A stretch of 64,000 nt of DNA from Dickeya chrysanthemi NCPPB 402 (GCF_000406105.1 NZ_CM001974.1:2819174-2883173); one strand, 5' to 3'. Positions 9,805-19,684 are shown, numbered from the stretch's first letter. The notes: generated by a model from the letters alone, not told the origin. Numbers and translations: made by a program.

Positions 9805-11154
9805 ATGTTTGTCGGCTTTGACTACGGTACGGCCAACTGCTCGCTGGCCGTTATGGAACACGGAACGCCACGCTTGTTGCAACTGGAGCAACAATCGTCT
9901 TATTTGCAATCGATGCTATGCGCGCCCAGCCGCGAAGCGGTCAGCGAATGGTTGTGGCGGCATCATCAGGTAGCGACGGAGGGAGAAAACGCCCGTCTGT
10001 TGCAACGCGCCATCAGCCACAATCGCGAAGAAGATATTCAGGTGCAACCAGACAGCGTGCGATTCGGATTGGCCGCGCTGGCGCACTATATGGATGACCC
10101 GGAAGACGTCTGGTTCGTTAAATCGCCGAAATCATTTCTCGGCGCCAGCGGGTTAAAGCCGCAACAAATTGCGCTGTTTGAAGATCTGGTCTGCGCCATG
10201 ATGCTGCATATTCGCCAGCAGGCGGAACAACAACTCGACCAGCCGATTGAACAGGCGGTCATCGGGCGGCCGATCAACTTTCAGGGAATGGGCGGCGAAG
10301 AGTCCAACCGTCAGGCGCAAGGGATCCTGGAACGGGCCGCACAGCGCGCCGGGTTTCGTCAGGTGGCGTTTCAGTTTGAACCGGTCGCCGCCGGGCTGGA
10401 TTTTGAGGCCACACTGCAACAGGAAAAACGGGTGCTGGTGGTGGATATCGGCGGTGGCACCACCGACTGTTCGATGCTGTTGATGGGCCCTGACTGGCGC
10501 AATCGCCGCGAGCGTGCGGAAAGTTTACTGGGCCACAGCGGCTGCCGGGTCGGCGGCAACGATCTGGATATCATGCTGGCATTCAGGGAGTTCTGCCCGT
10601 TGCTGGGAATGAACGGTAATACCGAAAAAGGCACGGCGCTGCCGATATTACCCTGGTGGAATGCGGTCGCCGTCAACGATGTACCGGCGCAGGCGGAGTT
10701 CTACAGTAGCGCCTGCGGCACCTTGTTGCGCGCGTTGATCCGCGATGCGCGCGAGCCCCACAGGGTGGAACGCCTGCTGACCGTATGGCGTCAACGGCTC
10801 AGCTATCGGCTGGTGCGGCTGGCTGAAGAGCAAAAAATCGCGTTGTCGCAATCAGATACTTCGCTGGCTTGTCTGCCGTTTATCACACCCGGTCTGGAAA
10901 CCCACGTCAGCGTCAGCCAACTGGAAGAGGCTATCGTCCAGCCGCTGGACCACATCAAACAGCAACTGATTCAGGCGCAAAAAAACAGCCAGACACGGCC
11001 GGACGTGATTTATCTGACCGGCGGCAGCGCCCGCTCGCCGTTATTGCGTGCTGCCATCAGCCACTGTCTGCCTGATGTTCCTATCGAAAGCGGCGACGAT
11101 TTCGGTTCCGTGACCGCGGGCCTCGCACGCTGGGCGCAGACGCTGTTCCGTTAA
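9805..11154 (+). CDS. yegD: Hsp70-family protein YegD
   Basis: Actin-fold ATPase of the Hsp70/DnaK superfamily lacking a normal substrate-binding domain; its cellular role is not known. 449 residues (E. coli 450). The ATG at 9805 follows a GGGG-type ribosome site and gives the family N-terminus MFVGFDYGTANCS, whereas an upstream ATG at 9790 would add five unsupported residues. The phosphate-1 loop is FDYGTANCS, and phosphate-2 is VVDIGGGTTDCS near residue 217. The C-terminal YLTGGSARSP adenosine-binding motif is near residue 410. It converges on nat with a 24-nt gap. Confidence 0.95.
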   Translation: MFVGFDYGTANCSLAVMEHGTPRLLQLEQQSSYLQSMLCAPSREAVSEWLWRHHQVATEGENARLLQRAISHNREEDIQVQPDSVRFGLAALAHYMDDPEDVWFVKSPKSFLGASGLKPQQIALFEDLVCAMMLHIRQQAEQQLDQPIEQAVIGRPINFQGMGGEESNRQAQGILERAAQRAGFRQVAFQFEPVAAGLDFEATLQQEKRVLVVDIGGGTTDCSMLLMGPDWRNRRERAESLLGHSGCRVGGNDLDIMLAFREFCPLLGMNGNTEKGTALPILPWWNAVAVNDVPAQAEFYSSACGTLLRALIRDAREPHRVERLLTVWRQRLSYRLVRLAEEQKIALSQSDTSLACLPFITPGLETHVSVSQLEEAIVQPLDHIKQQLIQAQKNSQTRPDVIYLTGGSARSPLLRAAISHCLPDVPIESGDDFGSVTAGLARWAQTLFR

Positions 11155-11178
11155 ACGCCATTTCACCGGGCTAACGCC

Positions 11179-11994
11179 TCAGGAAACCGCTGTCGTAAGA
11201 CGTGCAAACCAGTGCTGGCTGTCGTAGTCGTCCGCCAGCACAATGCCAAAATGTTGTTGCAGACAATCCAGATAATCGCGATGACTGCCGATAAGACGCT
11301 CACTTTTCTGGCCCTGTCGGGTTACGATCAGGCGGTTATCCGACAGTGTTAACCGCCCTTCCGGGGTGACGCGGGTACACAGCGCCTTGTTGGTGAACGG
11401 CGATAACGGCGAGGTTTGATGGTAGTGCGCCATCCCGGCATACTCCGCCAGTTGGTGAGGTTGCAGCGTAAACTTGTATTGCGTCTTCCATGCCTTGCCG
11501 GGCTGTTGTTGCTGTAATTGATACTCTCCCGCTTCCGTCACTACCCGATAACGGGCAAAAGCCTCGTCAGACACCGTCCCCGACAGTGGTACCGGCACGC
11601 AAAATGAATCGCCAAAGCTAATATCGGCAATCACCGCCGACTGCGGTAATTCAACTTTTAAAAATAGATGGTCAAAAGGCTGCCCATAATGGCCGTCATC
11701 GTTCCACACCTGGCCGGCCAACAGCTGTACCTCAAACCCCAACGCCTGCAGCAATAAATAAAAACCGTAGTTGAGCTCGTAACAAAACCCGCCGCGCCGA
11801 TCATCCACGATTTTACGATAAATGGCCGATTGGTTAAGGGGTATCGGTTTTCCGAACACCACATCCAGGTTTTCAAACGGAATATGCATGAGGTGGGCAA
11901 GATGAAGTGTGCGCAGTTGTAAAGCCGGTTCAGCAGGCAATGCACTGACGCCAATGCGCTGCAAATAGCGTTGAACTTCCGAATGATTCAGCAT
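11179..11994 (-). CDS. nat: Arylamine N-acetyltransferase
   Basis: Acetyl-CoA-dependent enzyme acetylating arylamines, hydroxylamines and hydrazines. 271 residues. The cysteine-protease-like triad is complete: Cys71 in RRGGFCYELN, His109 in FDHLFL and Asp124 in IADISFGDS. This matches the spacing of the Salmonella enzyme (69, 107, 122). E. coli calls this gene nhoA. It is convergent with yegD and is followed upstream by 170 nt before the glycosidase stop. The physiological substrate is unknown. Confidence 0.93.
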   Translation of the reverse strand: MLNHSEVQRYLQRIGVSALPAEPALQLRTLHLAHLMHIPFENLDVVFGKPIPLNQSAIYRKIVDDRRGGFCYELNYGFYLLLQALGFEVQLLAGQVWNDDGHYGQPFDHLFLKVELPQSAVIADISFGDSFCVPVPLSGTVSDEAFARYRVVTEAGEYQLQQQQPGKAWKTQYKFTLQPHQLAEYAGMAHYHQTSPLSPFTNKALCTRVTPEGRLTLSDNRLIVTRQGQKSERLIGSHRDYLDCLQQHFGIVLADDYDSQHWFARLTTAVS

Positions 11995-12164
11995 ATGTCT
12001 TCCCGGTGCCTGAATAAAAGCCTATCCCAAGGTGGCATTGGCAATATGCCGTCGATAATACCCCTTCGCTGCCTATTGATAAACGGGACGTCCTATTCGG
12101 CTGATAATAAAGGCGATAACGGTCACGAAGCGGCGCAGCCGACAGGGATGCGCCGCGCGTCCCG

Positions 12165-14540
12165 CTAGCTGCGGGAAGACAACCGATACTGCATGGTGCG
12201 CTCGCCGTTGATATAGAGCGTGCGCCGCTCATCAGGCGGCAACTGTACCGTCAATTGTTGCCAGGCCGGGATAAATGCCCCTTCGGCACGAAAGGTCACG
12301 TCGATGCGTTGCGCACTGCAACAGACTTCCCAGCGCAGCCACAATGCCTGTCCGTCACGCCAACGGTGCGTTTCGCCGTCATCCTCAAACAGCAGCCCTT
12401 GCCGGATGCCGTTGCCTGTCTGCGGGAACAGCAGCAAGGTGCGCTGATCGTCGCTGGCCGGGCAGACAAAATCGGTACGCGCCGACAACGGTATCATGGC
12501 GCCGGCGCGGACCAGCAGCGGCAATCGTTCCAGCGGCGCATCCAGCGTCACTGTTTGGCCGCCGCTGAACCAGTCGCCACGATAAAAATCATACCAGCCG
12601 TCGTCATTATCCGGCAGATAGACCTGCCGCTGGCGCTGCCCCGGTTCCACCACACTCGCCACCAACAGATCTCTGCCAAGCAGGAAGTCATCGGTTTCCT
12701 CGAAGGTTTGCGGGTCATGCTCGTGATCGAGAAACGTCGGGCGCAGCATCGGCTCGTCGTCGGCATGCGCCTGCCAGAGCAAGGTATACAGATAAGGGAG
12801 CAGTCGATAACGCAATTGGACGGCATCACGGATAATCGGCGTCACCGCCGGGTACATCCAGGGTTCATTAACCGTGGCGTCGTCATTCCACGAGTGAATG
12901 GTAAAGCGTGGATGCATCACGCCGTTTTGTACCCAGCGGACAAACAGCTCGGCATCCGGTTTATTGCCGGAAAATCCCCCCACGTCATGCCCCACGTTAT
13001 ACAAACCAGACAGGCTCATACCGACCCCCATCCGGGTGTTATAACGCAACGTCTGCCAACTGGTGCGGTTGTCCCCGCTCCAGGTTTGTACGTAACGTTG
13101 CATCCCGGCGCTGCCGGATCGTGAAATCAGATAGGGCCGCAGTTCGGGTGCAAAGCGCTGCTGCGCTTCCATTGACGCCCGCATCATCAGCAACGGCATC
13201 AACGGGCGAATATGCTTGATGGCAATCGGCTGACCGAAGCCATGACAGCGCGCTTCACCATCCCACACCTCGAATTCATTGTTATCGTTCCAGGTAGAAT
13301 CGATGCCTTTCTCCAGCAATTGTCGGGTGACGTTTTCCTGCCACCAGTTGACGGTGTCCGGATTGGTGAAATCCAGATGAGAACCCTCATCGTCCCAAAA
13401 ACTGGAACGTTCCGGGCTATCCGACTCCGAATCACGCACAAACAAGCCTTTCGCGGCCACTTCCTGATAGCGGGGATGATCCTGCAACAGGCAAGGTTTG
13501 ATATTGGCGGCCAGATGCAACCCTGCGTCATGGAACGCCTGGCTCATCTGCTCCGGCTGCGGCACTTTGTCGTAGTTCCAGTTGAACACGTAACGCTTGT
13601 TGCCGATTGAGGTATAACCGGACGAGAGCTGGAACGAATCGCACGGGATCGCATGCTGCCGACACAACGCAATAAAGGACAACAGTTGCCGTTGGGCATC
13701 CGGCGCATCGGTGTAATGCATGGTGGAACCGCTATAGCCGAGGCTCCATTTTGGGCCGAAGCAGGTTTTACCGGTGAGCCGGACAAACGCTTTGGTCACA
13801 TCGAGGATCGCCGGGCCGAACAGAAAATAGTAATCCAGATCCCCGGCTTCAGCCTGATAGCGCCGGTAAGCCTGATGGTAATTGTCAATTTCGTTGCCCA
13901 GATCCAGCCAGGTGGAGCTGAGATTGTCATAAAACACGCCATAGCTGGCACCCGGCTGGTTCACAATGGTAAACGGCAGGTGCTTATACAGCGGGTCGGT
14001 GCTTTGCGCGTTATAGCCCATCGCATCCAGATTACGAAATTCAAAACGACGACCGGCGCGGTTGAGATCCCCGGCTTTTTCCCCCAGCCCGTAGCAACGC
14101 TCCTGCGCCGTGCGCCGCTGGTAGTGCGCCACGCCATCGCCGTGCCGATTGAGCAGGTAGGCGCCGGTCGGCCGGTCGGACGCCAGCGGTTGCCACTGCC
14201 CGTGCGTATCGCGGTATTCCCAAGACAGCCACAACGGCTGGTGTACCGTCACCCGTAACTGCGCGGTGCTTACCTGCAACGCATCGCCTTGCCGGCACAG
14301 CGTATAACCCGGCAGCGCGAAACCGTCGCTGCTCTCCCGCTCCCGCCCCTGCCAGGGAACATCCTGCTGCGGTGCGATGCTCCAGGTACGGTTCAATCGT
14401 AGTGCATCATCCTGCTTAATCAGTACCCGCATCAATCCCGGCGCCAGCACGTACAACATAAAACGATGTGCGCCGTCCACCAGGAGTTCAACCCGATCCT
14501 CGGCCTGATGGTGCAATACCCAATGTTTCAATGTCTTCAT
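12165..14540 (-). CDS. GH31-family alpha-glycosidase
   Basis: Glycoside hydrolase family 31 enzyme. 791 residues without a signal peptide, so it is presumably cytoplasmic. The N-terminal beta-sandwich region (about 1-240) is followed by the TIM-barrel. The nucleophile is predicted to be Asp419 in GIDSTWNDNNE and the acid/base Asp490 in TWSGDN. GH31 includes alpha-glucosidases, alpha-xylosidases, sulfoquinovosidases and transglucosylases, and the sequence alone does not choose between them. It ends an apparent two-gene operon with the MFS transporter 45 nt upstream. That implies hydrolysis of an imported alpha-linked saccharide. Confidence 0.88.
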   Translation of the reverse strand: MKTLKHWVLHHQAEDRVELLVDGAHRFMLYVLAPGLMRVLIKQDDALRLNRTWSIAPQQDVPWQGRERESSDGFALPGYTLCRQGDALQVSTAQLRVTVHQPLWLSWEYRDTHGQWQPLASDRPTGAYLLNRHGDGVAHYQRRTAQERCYGLGEKAGDLNRAGRRFEFRNLDAMGYNAQSTDPLYKHLPFTIVNQPGASYGVFYDNLSSTWLDLGNEIDNYHQAYRRYQAEAGDLDYYFLFGPAILDVTKAFVRLTGKTCFGPKWSLGYSGSTMHYTDAPDAQRQLLSFIALCRQHAIPCDSFQLSSGYTSIGNKRYVFNWNYDKVPQPEQMSQAFHDAGLHLAANIKPCLLQDHPRYQEVAAKGLFVRDSESDSPERSSFWDDEGSHLDFTNPDTVNWWQENVTRQLLEKGIDSTWNDNNEFEVWDGEARCHGFGQPIAIKHIRPLMPLLMMRASMEAQQRFAPELRPYLISRSGSAGMQRYVQTWSGDNRTSWQTLRYNTRMGVGMSLSGLYNVGHDVGGFSGNKPDAELFVRWVQNGVMHPRFTIHSWNDDATVNEPWMYPAVTPIIRDAVQLRYRLLPYLYTLLWQAHADDEPMLRPTFLDHEHDPQTFEETDDFLLGRDLLVASVVEPGQRQRQVYLPDNDDGWYDFYRGDWFSGGQTVTLDAPLERLPLLVRAGAMIPLSARTDFVCPASDDQRTLLLFPQTGNGIRQGLLFEDDGETHRWRDGQALWLRWEVCCSAQRIDVTFRAEGAFIPAWQQLTVQLPPDERRTLYINGERTMQYRLSSRS

Positions 14541-14585
14541 AACATCACTCGTCTATTCGGAAATTCTGTCAATACTGAAACGTTA

Positions 14586-15884
14586 TCAATGTGCGCGCTG
14601 ACGACGCTCGGCAATGAACGCCACCAAAAACAGCGCGCCAAACAAATCAAAAAAGCCCATCGCCACAAACAGCGGGTTAAAGCCAATCGTGTCGGCGGTC
14701 ACACCAATCAGCAGCGAGAACAGGAAACTGGCAATCCAGGCGCTGGCGCCGCGCATACCGTTAACGGTCGCCATCTGGCCTTTGTCGAACGAATCCACCA
14801 CCACCGCACTCAACATGCAGGAGATGATTTGATGGCCAAAACCACCGATGGAAATCAGAATGATGGCCAGATAAGGATTTTGGGTCACGCTGACCAGTGC
14901 GAGCGACAACATCAAAAAGGCACCGGTCACCGAGCTGCCCACCACAGAATTAATCCGTGAGCAACCAAACCAGCGGGTGTAAAGCTTGGTCAGGTAACCA
15001 CTGGCGATACTGCCAAAATCAGCAGCCAGAAACGGCAGCCAGGCAAACATGGCGATCTGTTTCAGATCCATACCACGCTCTTTCGCCAGATACAGCGGCA
15101 CCCAGAAGCTCAACACCGCCCAGGCTGGTTCGGCCATAAACGCCGGAATAGCGATACCGTAGAAACGGCGATTTTTCAGCACCGTTTTCATGGCGGTGAA
15201 AAAGGGTTGTTTCACCGGTGCCGGTTCGTTGTCCTGACGGATAAACGCCAGCTCTTCTTTACTCAGGTGCGGGTGCTTTTCCGGGTCATGGTAAAACAGC
15301 CACCACAACACCACCCAGAGCATGGCCAGCACCCCGGCAAAGATGAATGCCCCCTGCCAGCCCAACAAAGAATGAGCAACGACGATGATCGGCGGTGCCA
15401 GCATTGCACCGATGGAAAACCCAACGCCGGCCCAACCGGCAGCAACAGGCCGCTCCTGGCGCGGGAACCACTCGCCGATGGTTTTGGCGTTGGCCGGCGT
15501 GGCCGCCGCTTCAGCGCCTCCCATCATGAAACGCAAGATAGCAAGCTGCACCCAACTGCCGGCACCGGCATGCAACAGGCACATTAGCGCCCAGATGACC
15601 GCACAAATCATAAAGCCCATCTTTAGGCCGATAACGTCGATCAACCATCCACACAGCGGCTGAAATATCGTATAGGCCAACTGGAACGCACCGACAATCC
15701 AGGAATATTGCTCGGTGGTGATATTCAATACGGTTTTTAATTCAGGTGCCAAAATACCCAGAGAATTACGGGTAATGTAATTAACGGTGACGCCAAACAG
15801 AAATAACGCCAGTACCCACCAGCGCAATTGTTTAAATTTTCGTTTTTCATTCACAACGGGAGAGGAATTAACGTCGAGACTCAT
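14586..15884 (-). CDS. MFS transporter, ACS (hexuronate/organic anion) type
   Basis: Major-facilitator permease of 432 residues with about 12 hydrophobic segments. The motif NYITRNSLGILAPELK early in the protein resembles the ExuT/GudP anion:cation symporter branch, whose known substrates are hexuronates and aldarates. The start at 15884 is preceded by a strong AAGGAGAT ribosome site; an upstream ATG would add 15 residues without support. It is cotranscribed with the GH31 enzyme and divergent from a LacI-type regulator, so the imported molecule is probably the GH31 substrate, perhaps a charged glycoside. The substrate is inference. Confidence 0.87.
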   Translation of the reverse strand: MSLDVNSSPVVNEKRKFKQLRWWVLALFLFGVTVNYITRNSLGILAPELKTVLNITTEQYSWIVGAFQLAYTIFQPLCGWLIDVIGLKMGFMICAVIWALMCLLHAGAGSWVQLAILRFMMGGAEAAATPANAKTIGEWFPRQERPVAAGWAGVGFSIGAMLAPPIIVVAHSLLGWQGAFIFAGVLAMLWVVLWWLFYHDPEKHPHLSKEELAFIRQDNEPAPVKQPFFTAMKTVLKNRRFYGIAIPAFMAEPAWAVLSFWVPLYLAKERGMDLKQIAMFAWLPFLAADFGSIASGYLTKLYTRWFGCSRINSVVGSSVTGAFLMLSLALVSVTQNPYLAIILISIGGFGHQIISCMLSAVVVDSFDKGQMATVNGMRGASAWIASFLFSLLIGVTADTIGFNPLFVAMGFFDLFGALFLVAFIAERRQRAH

Positions 15885-16072
15885 GGTGATCTCCTTGCAG
15901 CAGACGAGAGTGAATACCTTTCGGCACACACTATCCTGATGTTCTAATAATCAGATTTTTATAAGGTTTTTATGTCTGTAAGCGCATTCCCCCGGCGTAG
16001 TACGGCCAGAAGAATCACGACGTAGTCAGCGTAAGAAAATAAAAAAGCCGGAGATACTCACTTTTTTGCAAC

Positions 16073-16159
16073 TATTTTCATGGTAGCGTCGGTATCCGCT
16101 GTTTTTGGTCATTTTCATACCTAAAACCGCCTATTTTTCGGCCATGAAAATATTTTCAT
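16073..16159. promoter_or_regulatory. Palindromic operator pair for the divergent LacI-type regulator
   Basis: A perfect 16-bp palindrome, ATGAAAATATTTTCAT, lies at 16144-16159, just upstream of the regulator ATG. Its extended half-site CCATGAAAATA (16142-16152) recurs inverted at 16073-16083. A further TTTTCAT lies near 16114. The arrangement in a 300-nt divergent intergenic region fits LacI-family repression by looping or dual control of both transcripts. No binding data can be seen here. Confidence 0.6.
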
Positions 16160-16184
16160 CACTCAAATTGAGCAGGATCACAAA

Positions 16185-17258
16185 ATGACAAAAAACCTCA
16201 GGATCCGCGATATTGCTCTGCAAACCGGTTTTTCCGTCAGCACGGTTTCGCGGGTGCTGGCGGGCAAGTCGAATACCAGCGAGGCGGCACGTATTCGCAT
16301 TCTGACGGCGGCCCGGCAATACGGTGTGATGGATCACCTGGCCACCGGCCGTTTACTGCTCAATAGCCTGACGGTGTTTGCACCGGAGCGCGCGTTTAAC
16401 AGCCGGGCGGACATTTTTTATCACAAGGTGTTGCAAGGGGTGCTTGATGCGCTGGACTCGCACGATGTCCGCCTGCGTTACTGTGGACTGGCGGAAAACG
16501 ACAGCGATGCGTCGCTGTTTCTGGAAAAGATGTCATCACCGGAAACCGAGGGCGCCATTTTATTGGGTATCGATGATTCGTATATCCATGCCCTGGCGGT
16601 GGAGTTGAATAAGCCCTGTGTATTGGTGAACTGTCTTGATCACAAAATGAAATTATCGGGTGTGTCGCCGGCACACCAGCTCATCGGCGAGTTTGCCGCC
16701 AACTATCTGATTGAACAGGGGCACCGGCAGATTCTCACCGTATTGTGCCTGCGGCGCTATACGATGGAGTGGCGACTGGCAGGGATCCGCGATGCTTATC
16801 AACAGCACAATCTGCCCTTTATTGATGACCTCCACTTGCTGACCCCTCACGGTTTCGGCAGTGTGGAAACGGAACAGGCGGTCAGCGATTTTCTGGCCAC
16901 CTGCCCACAAGAACATTACCCTACCGCCATACTGGCGGGCGGCGATTTTATGGCGGTGGGGGCAGTCAATGCGCTACATAAAGCCCGACTGCGCGTGCCG
17001 CAGGATATCTCGGTGATGAGCATGGATGGCGCCAATCTGGCGTCGATACAGGATATTCCGCTCACTTCGGTGCTGATTCCGCGTGAAGAACTGGGGCGGG
17101 AAGCCGTCAGGTTATTACAGCTTCAGTTGATGCAACCTGAACGAGGGAGCAGCAACATTCTGCTCAACGGTACACTGGTGATCAGAGATTCGGTAAAACG
17201 CATTCGACCCAGTCAACGCCATTCGCCGGTGCAGGACACCGACTTATATGATACTTGA
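16185..17258 (+). CDS. LacI-family transcriptional regulator
   Basis: 357-residue repressor-type regulator. The N-terminal helix-turn-helix is at about residues 6-26 (IRDIALQTGFSVSTVSRVLAG). It is followed by the LacI hinge and a periplasmic-binding-protein-like effector domain to about 340. The C-terminal motif SVMSMDGANLA corresponds to the usual SV.GfD.....  segment, with Met-Asp in place of Phe-Asp. It is divergent from the MFS/GH31 pair and therefore probably controls it in response to the transported sugar. The ATG at 16185 gives the normal short arm before the HTH. Confidence 0.9.
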   Translation: MTKNLRIRDIALQTGFSVSTVSRVLAGKSNTSEAARIRILTAARQYGVMDHLATGRLLLNSLTVFAPERAFNSRADIFYHKVLQGVLDALDSHDVRLRYCGLAENDSDASLFLEKMSSPETEGAILLGIDDSYIHALAVELNKPCVLVNCLDHKMKLSGVSPAHQLIGEFAANYLIEQGHRQILTVLCLRRYTMEWRLAGIRDAYQQHNLPFIDDLHLLTPHGFGSVETEQAVSDFLATCPQEHYPTAILAGGDFMAVGAVNALHKARLRVPQDISVMSMDGANLASIQDIPLTSVLIPREELGREAVRLLQLQLMQPERGSSNILLNGTLVIRDSVKRIRPSQRHSPVQDTDLYDT

Positions 17259-17283
17259 CTCAAACTGACGGTATTAACCGTAT

Positions 17284-17319
17284 CAGGCCCGCGGTCGGCT
17301 GCATGACTACGCGGGCCTG
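17284..17319. terminator. Hairpin between the convergent LacI-type gene and ycfJ
   Basis: CAGGCCCGCG (17284-17293) pairs perfectly with CGCGGGCCTG (17310-17319). It lies between two convergent genes, where a shared terminator is expected. The downstream T content is modest, so intrinsic termination is likely but not certain. Confidence 0.55.
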
Positions 17320-17332
17320 TGGGTCTGTTGCA

Positions 17333-17872
17333 TTAACTTGACTGATTGATAATCAACTGGCCGTTGCGATCGAGCGGGATACGTGTACCGGGATCGCGAT
17401 CCATCCGGATTTTGCCTTCCTGATCGCCGATTTTGTAGGTGACATCATAGCCCAGCACTTTCTGCGATTTATCATACACCGTCTGGCAGCGCTGCTGCGT
17501 AGAGGTGGTGGTATCGCCGTCCTGCATTTTTCCCTGCACCTGATTACCTGCATAGCCACCGGCCAGCGCGCCGGCGACCGTGGCTACATCGTTCCCTCGC
17601 CCGCCGCCGAATTGATGACCCAGCACACCGCCGGCAACCGCACCCAGCAGCGACCCGGCGATACGATTCTCGTCCTGTACCGGCTGACGATGCGTCACCG
17701 TGACGTTACGGCATTCCTGACGTGGTGTTTTTACGGTTTCTTTAATGGGGGTAGCCGCCAGCACCTGGGCAAACTGCGGTCTGGATGCAAACACATCCAG
17801 ACTGGCAACGGCCGCCACGCCCAGAGCAGCAGCCATACCGATACCCACACCCGCTAACATTGACTTGTTCAC
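17333..17872 (-). CDS. ycfJ: Glycine-zipper 2TM protein YcfJ
   Basis: Envelope protein of unknown function. 179 residues, the same as E. coli. The start is a GTG at 17872, preceded by a strong AGGAGGT site and giving (M)NKSMLAGVGIG; the longer ATG reading upstream has no family support. An N-terminal hydrophobic helix (about 3-26) and a glycine-zipper hairpin AGSLLGAVAGGVLGHQFGGG with a second GALAGGYAGN segment are visible. The C-terminal part ends RMDRDPGTRIPLDRNGQL. It lies between the accessory cluster and ndh, as ycfJ adjoins ndh in E. coli. Confidence 0.92.
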   Translation of the reverse strand: MNKSMLAGVGIGMAAALGVAAVASLDVFASRPQFAQVLAATPIKETVKTPRQECRNVTVTHRQPVQDENRIAGSLLGAVAGGVLGHQFGGGRGNDVATVAGALAGGYAGNQVQGKMQDGDTTTSTQQRCQTVYDKSQKVLGYDVTYKIGDQEGKIRMDRDPGTRIPLDRNGQLIINQSS

Positions 17873-18160
17873 AGGAGACCTCCTGAATAAATAATCACGC
17901 ATCTTCCATCTCACCCGCTGCGCCTTTAACGACACATGACAAGGTGATGATTGACCCGAAACCCACTACCGGGGCGCGGTGTGCGCGCTACACCGCCCGA
18001 TGTGATGAAGTCTGCCTAATCCCCCCAGCACTCTCAATCGGATTACTACCTCAAAAAGGTTGCACAGATAACAAAACTGTCACGTTTGAGAGTTTTCTTA
18101 CCTTTAGTTGGCGTTAGAGCAATATTTTATTCTGAAATAAACACAATGCGGAAAATCATA

Positions 18161-18206
18161 GCCGCCAGACGGCGGCGAGAATGGAACATTGCCCGCCAGA
18201 CGGCGG
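18161..18206. repeat. Two tandem GC-rich hairpins downstream of ndh
   Basis: GCCGCCAGACGGCGGC (18161-18176) and CCGCCAGACGGCGG (18193-18206) are two copies of the same CCGCC-AGAC-GGCGG stem-loop separated by 16 nt. They lie just after the ndh stop on the minus strand. There is no T-run, so they resemble a REP-like or mRNA-stabilising pair rather than a standard terminator. The rest of the 366-nt gap 17873-18238 shows no gene. Confidence 0.6.
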
Positions 18207-18238
18207 ACAATCGGGAGGCAACGACGGGTAATATCGCC

Positions 18239-19546
18239 TTAGTGCAGTTTAAGACGCGGGCGGATAACCCGATTAATGCTGCCGACCAGCATCATCAGGC
18301 CCGTTTTGAGGTAGCCATGCAGAGCAATCTGGTGCATGCGGTACAGCGAAATATAAACGAAACGCGCAATGCGCCCTTCCACCATCACCGAACCGCGCAT
18401 CAGGTTACCCATCAGACTGCCGACGGTGCTGAATTTAGACAAGGACACCAGCGAACCGTGGTCTTTGTAAACATAGGGTTTCATCGGCTGATCGCTCAGC
18501 AACGCCAGAATGTTGCTGTAACAACGTGACGCCATCTGATGCGCCGCCTGAGCGCGCGGCGGTACAAAGCCGCCACCCGGCTGAGGGCAGGAAGCGCAAT
18601 CGCCGATGGCGAAAATCGCCGGGTCGCGCGTAGTCTGTAACGTCGGTTCCACCACCAATTGGTTAATACGGTTGGTTTCCAAACCGGCGATGTCTTTCAT
18701 GGCGTCAGCAGCTTTAATGCCGGCGGCCCACACCATCAGGTCGGCGTCGATAAATTCACCGTCTTTGGTATTCAGGCCGCCCTGCTCGGCGCTGGTTACC
18801 ATAGTTTGGGTCAACACGCGAACCCCGAGTTGGGTCAGCTCATGGTGCGCGGCAGCGGAAATACGCGGCGGCAATGCCGGCAGAATACGCTCGCCCGCCT
18901 CTACCAACGTCACGTTCAGTGCCTGATTACTGAGGCTGTCAAAACCGTAGCTGTGCAATTGCTTGACCGCATTATGCAACTCGGCGGACAGTTCCACGCC
19001 AGTGGCACCACCGCCGACAATCGCAATATTGACCTTCTCTTGTTCGCCCTGAGAAGCGGAGAATTTGAGGAACAGGTTGAGCATTTCGTTATGAAAACGG
19101 CGGGCCTGTTTCGGGTTATCCAGGAAAATACAGTGATCTTTGACACCGGCGGTGCCGAAGTCGTTAGAGGTACTGCCCAGCGCCACCACCAGAATGTCAT
19201 ACGACAGCGAGCGGGCCGCCACCAGCAATTCTCCCTGGTCGTCGCGGATTTCAGCCAACTGGATGGTGCGCTGTTCACGGTCAATGTCAATAAGGGAACC
19301 CAGTTGGAAGTTGAAATGATGGTTACGGGCATGCGCCAGATAGCTCAGTGCATCCATATCGTCATCCAGCGAGCCGGTCGCCACTTCGTGCAACAGCGGT
19401 TTCCACAGATGGCTGTGATTACGATCCACCAGTGTGATTTCCGCTTTATTTTTGCGGCCCAGCTTGCGCCCCAGGCTGGTGGCCAGTTCCAATCCCCCGG
19501 CGCCACCGCCGACAATCACGATTTTCTTGATTGGCAATGATGTCAA
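18239..19546 (-). CDS. ndh: NADH:quinone oxidoreductase II (Ndh)
   Basis: Non-proton-pumping single-subunit NADH dehydrogenase on the inner face of the cytoplasmic membrane, feeding electrons from NADH to ubiquinone. 435 residues (E. coli 434). The FAD-binding Rossmann motif GGGAGG is at residues 13-18, and the second nucleotide-binding motif [14 protein letters not shown] is near 176. The C-terminus [10 protein letters not shown] is as in E. coli. The upstream region carries a perfect FNR box, which fits anaerobic repression. Confidence 0.97.
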   Translation of the reverse strand: MTSLPIKKIVIVGGGAGGLELATSLGRKLGRKNKAEITLVDRNHSHLWKPLLHEVATGSLDDDMDALSYLAHARNHHFNFQLGSLIDIDREQRTIQLAEIRDDQGELLVAARSLSYDILVVALGSTSNDFGTAGVKDHCIFLDNPKQARRFHNEMLNLFLKFSASQGEQEKVNIAIVGGGATGVELSAELHNAVKQLHSYGFDSLSNQALNVTLVEAGERILPALPPRISAAAHHELTQLGVRVLTQTMVTSAEQGGLNTKDGEFIDADLMVWAAGIKAADAMKDIAGLETNRINQLVVEPTLQTTRDPAIFAIGDCASCPQPGGGFVPPRAQAAHQMASRCYSNILALLSDQPMKPYVYKDHGSLVSLSKFSTVGSLMGNLMRGSVMVEGRIARFVYISLYRMHQIALHGYLKTGLMMLVGSINRVIRPRLKLH

Positions 19547-19684
19547 AATGACCCCCTGAAAATTTGTGAACCAACAGTTAATAAAGGGTAAAAAACAATA
19601 TCCTTGAATTACATATGGTTATGTCACAACAAATTGGATATTTGTGATGAGGATAACATGTAAGGTCATTTGGTCATACCAAAA

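Noticed and set aside
12255..13124. 289-residue open frame antisense to the GH31 gene
   Set aside because: Shadow frame of a GC-rich gene, with composition rich in Arg, His and Gln.
18659..19540. 293-residue open frame antisense to ndh
   Set aside because: It is a long shadow of ndh caused by codon bias; no independent protein features.
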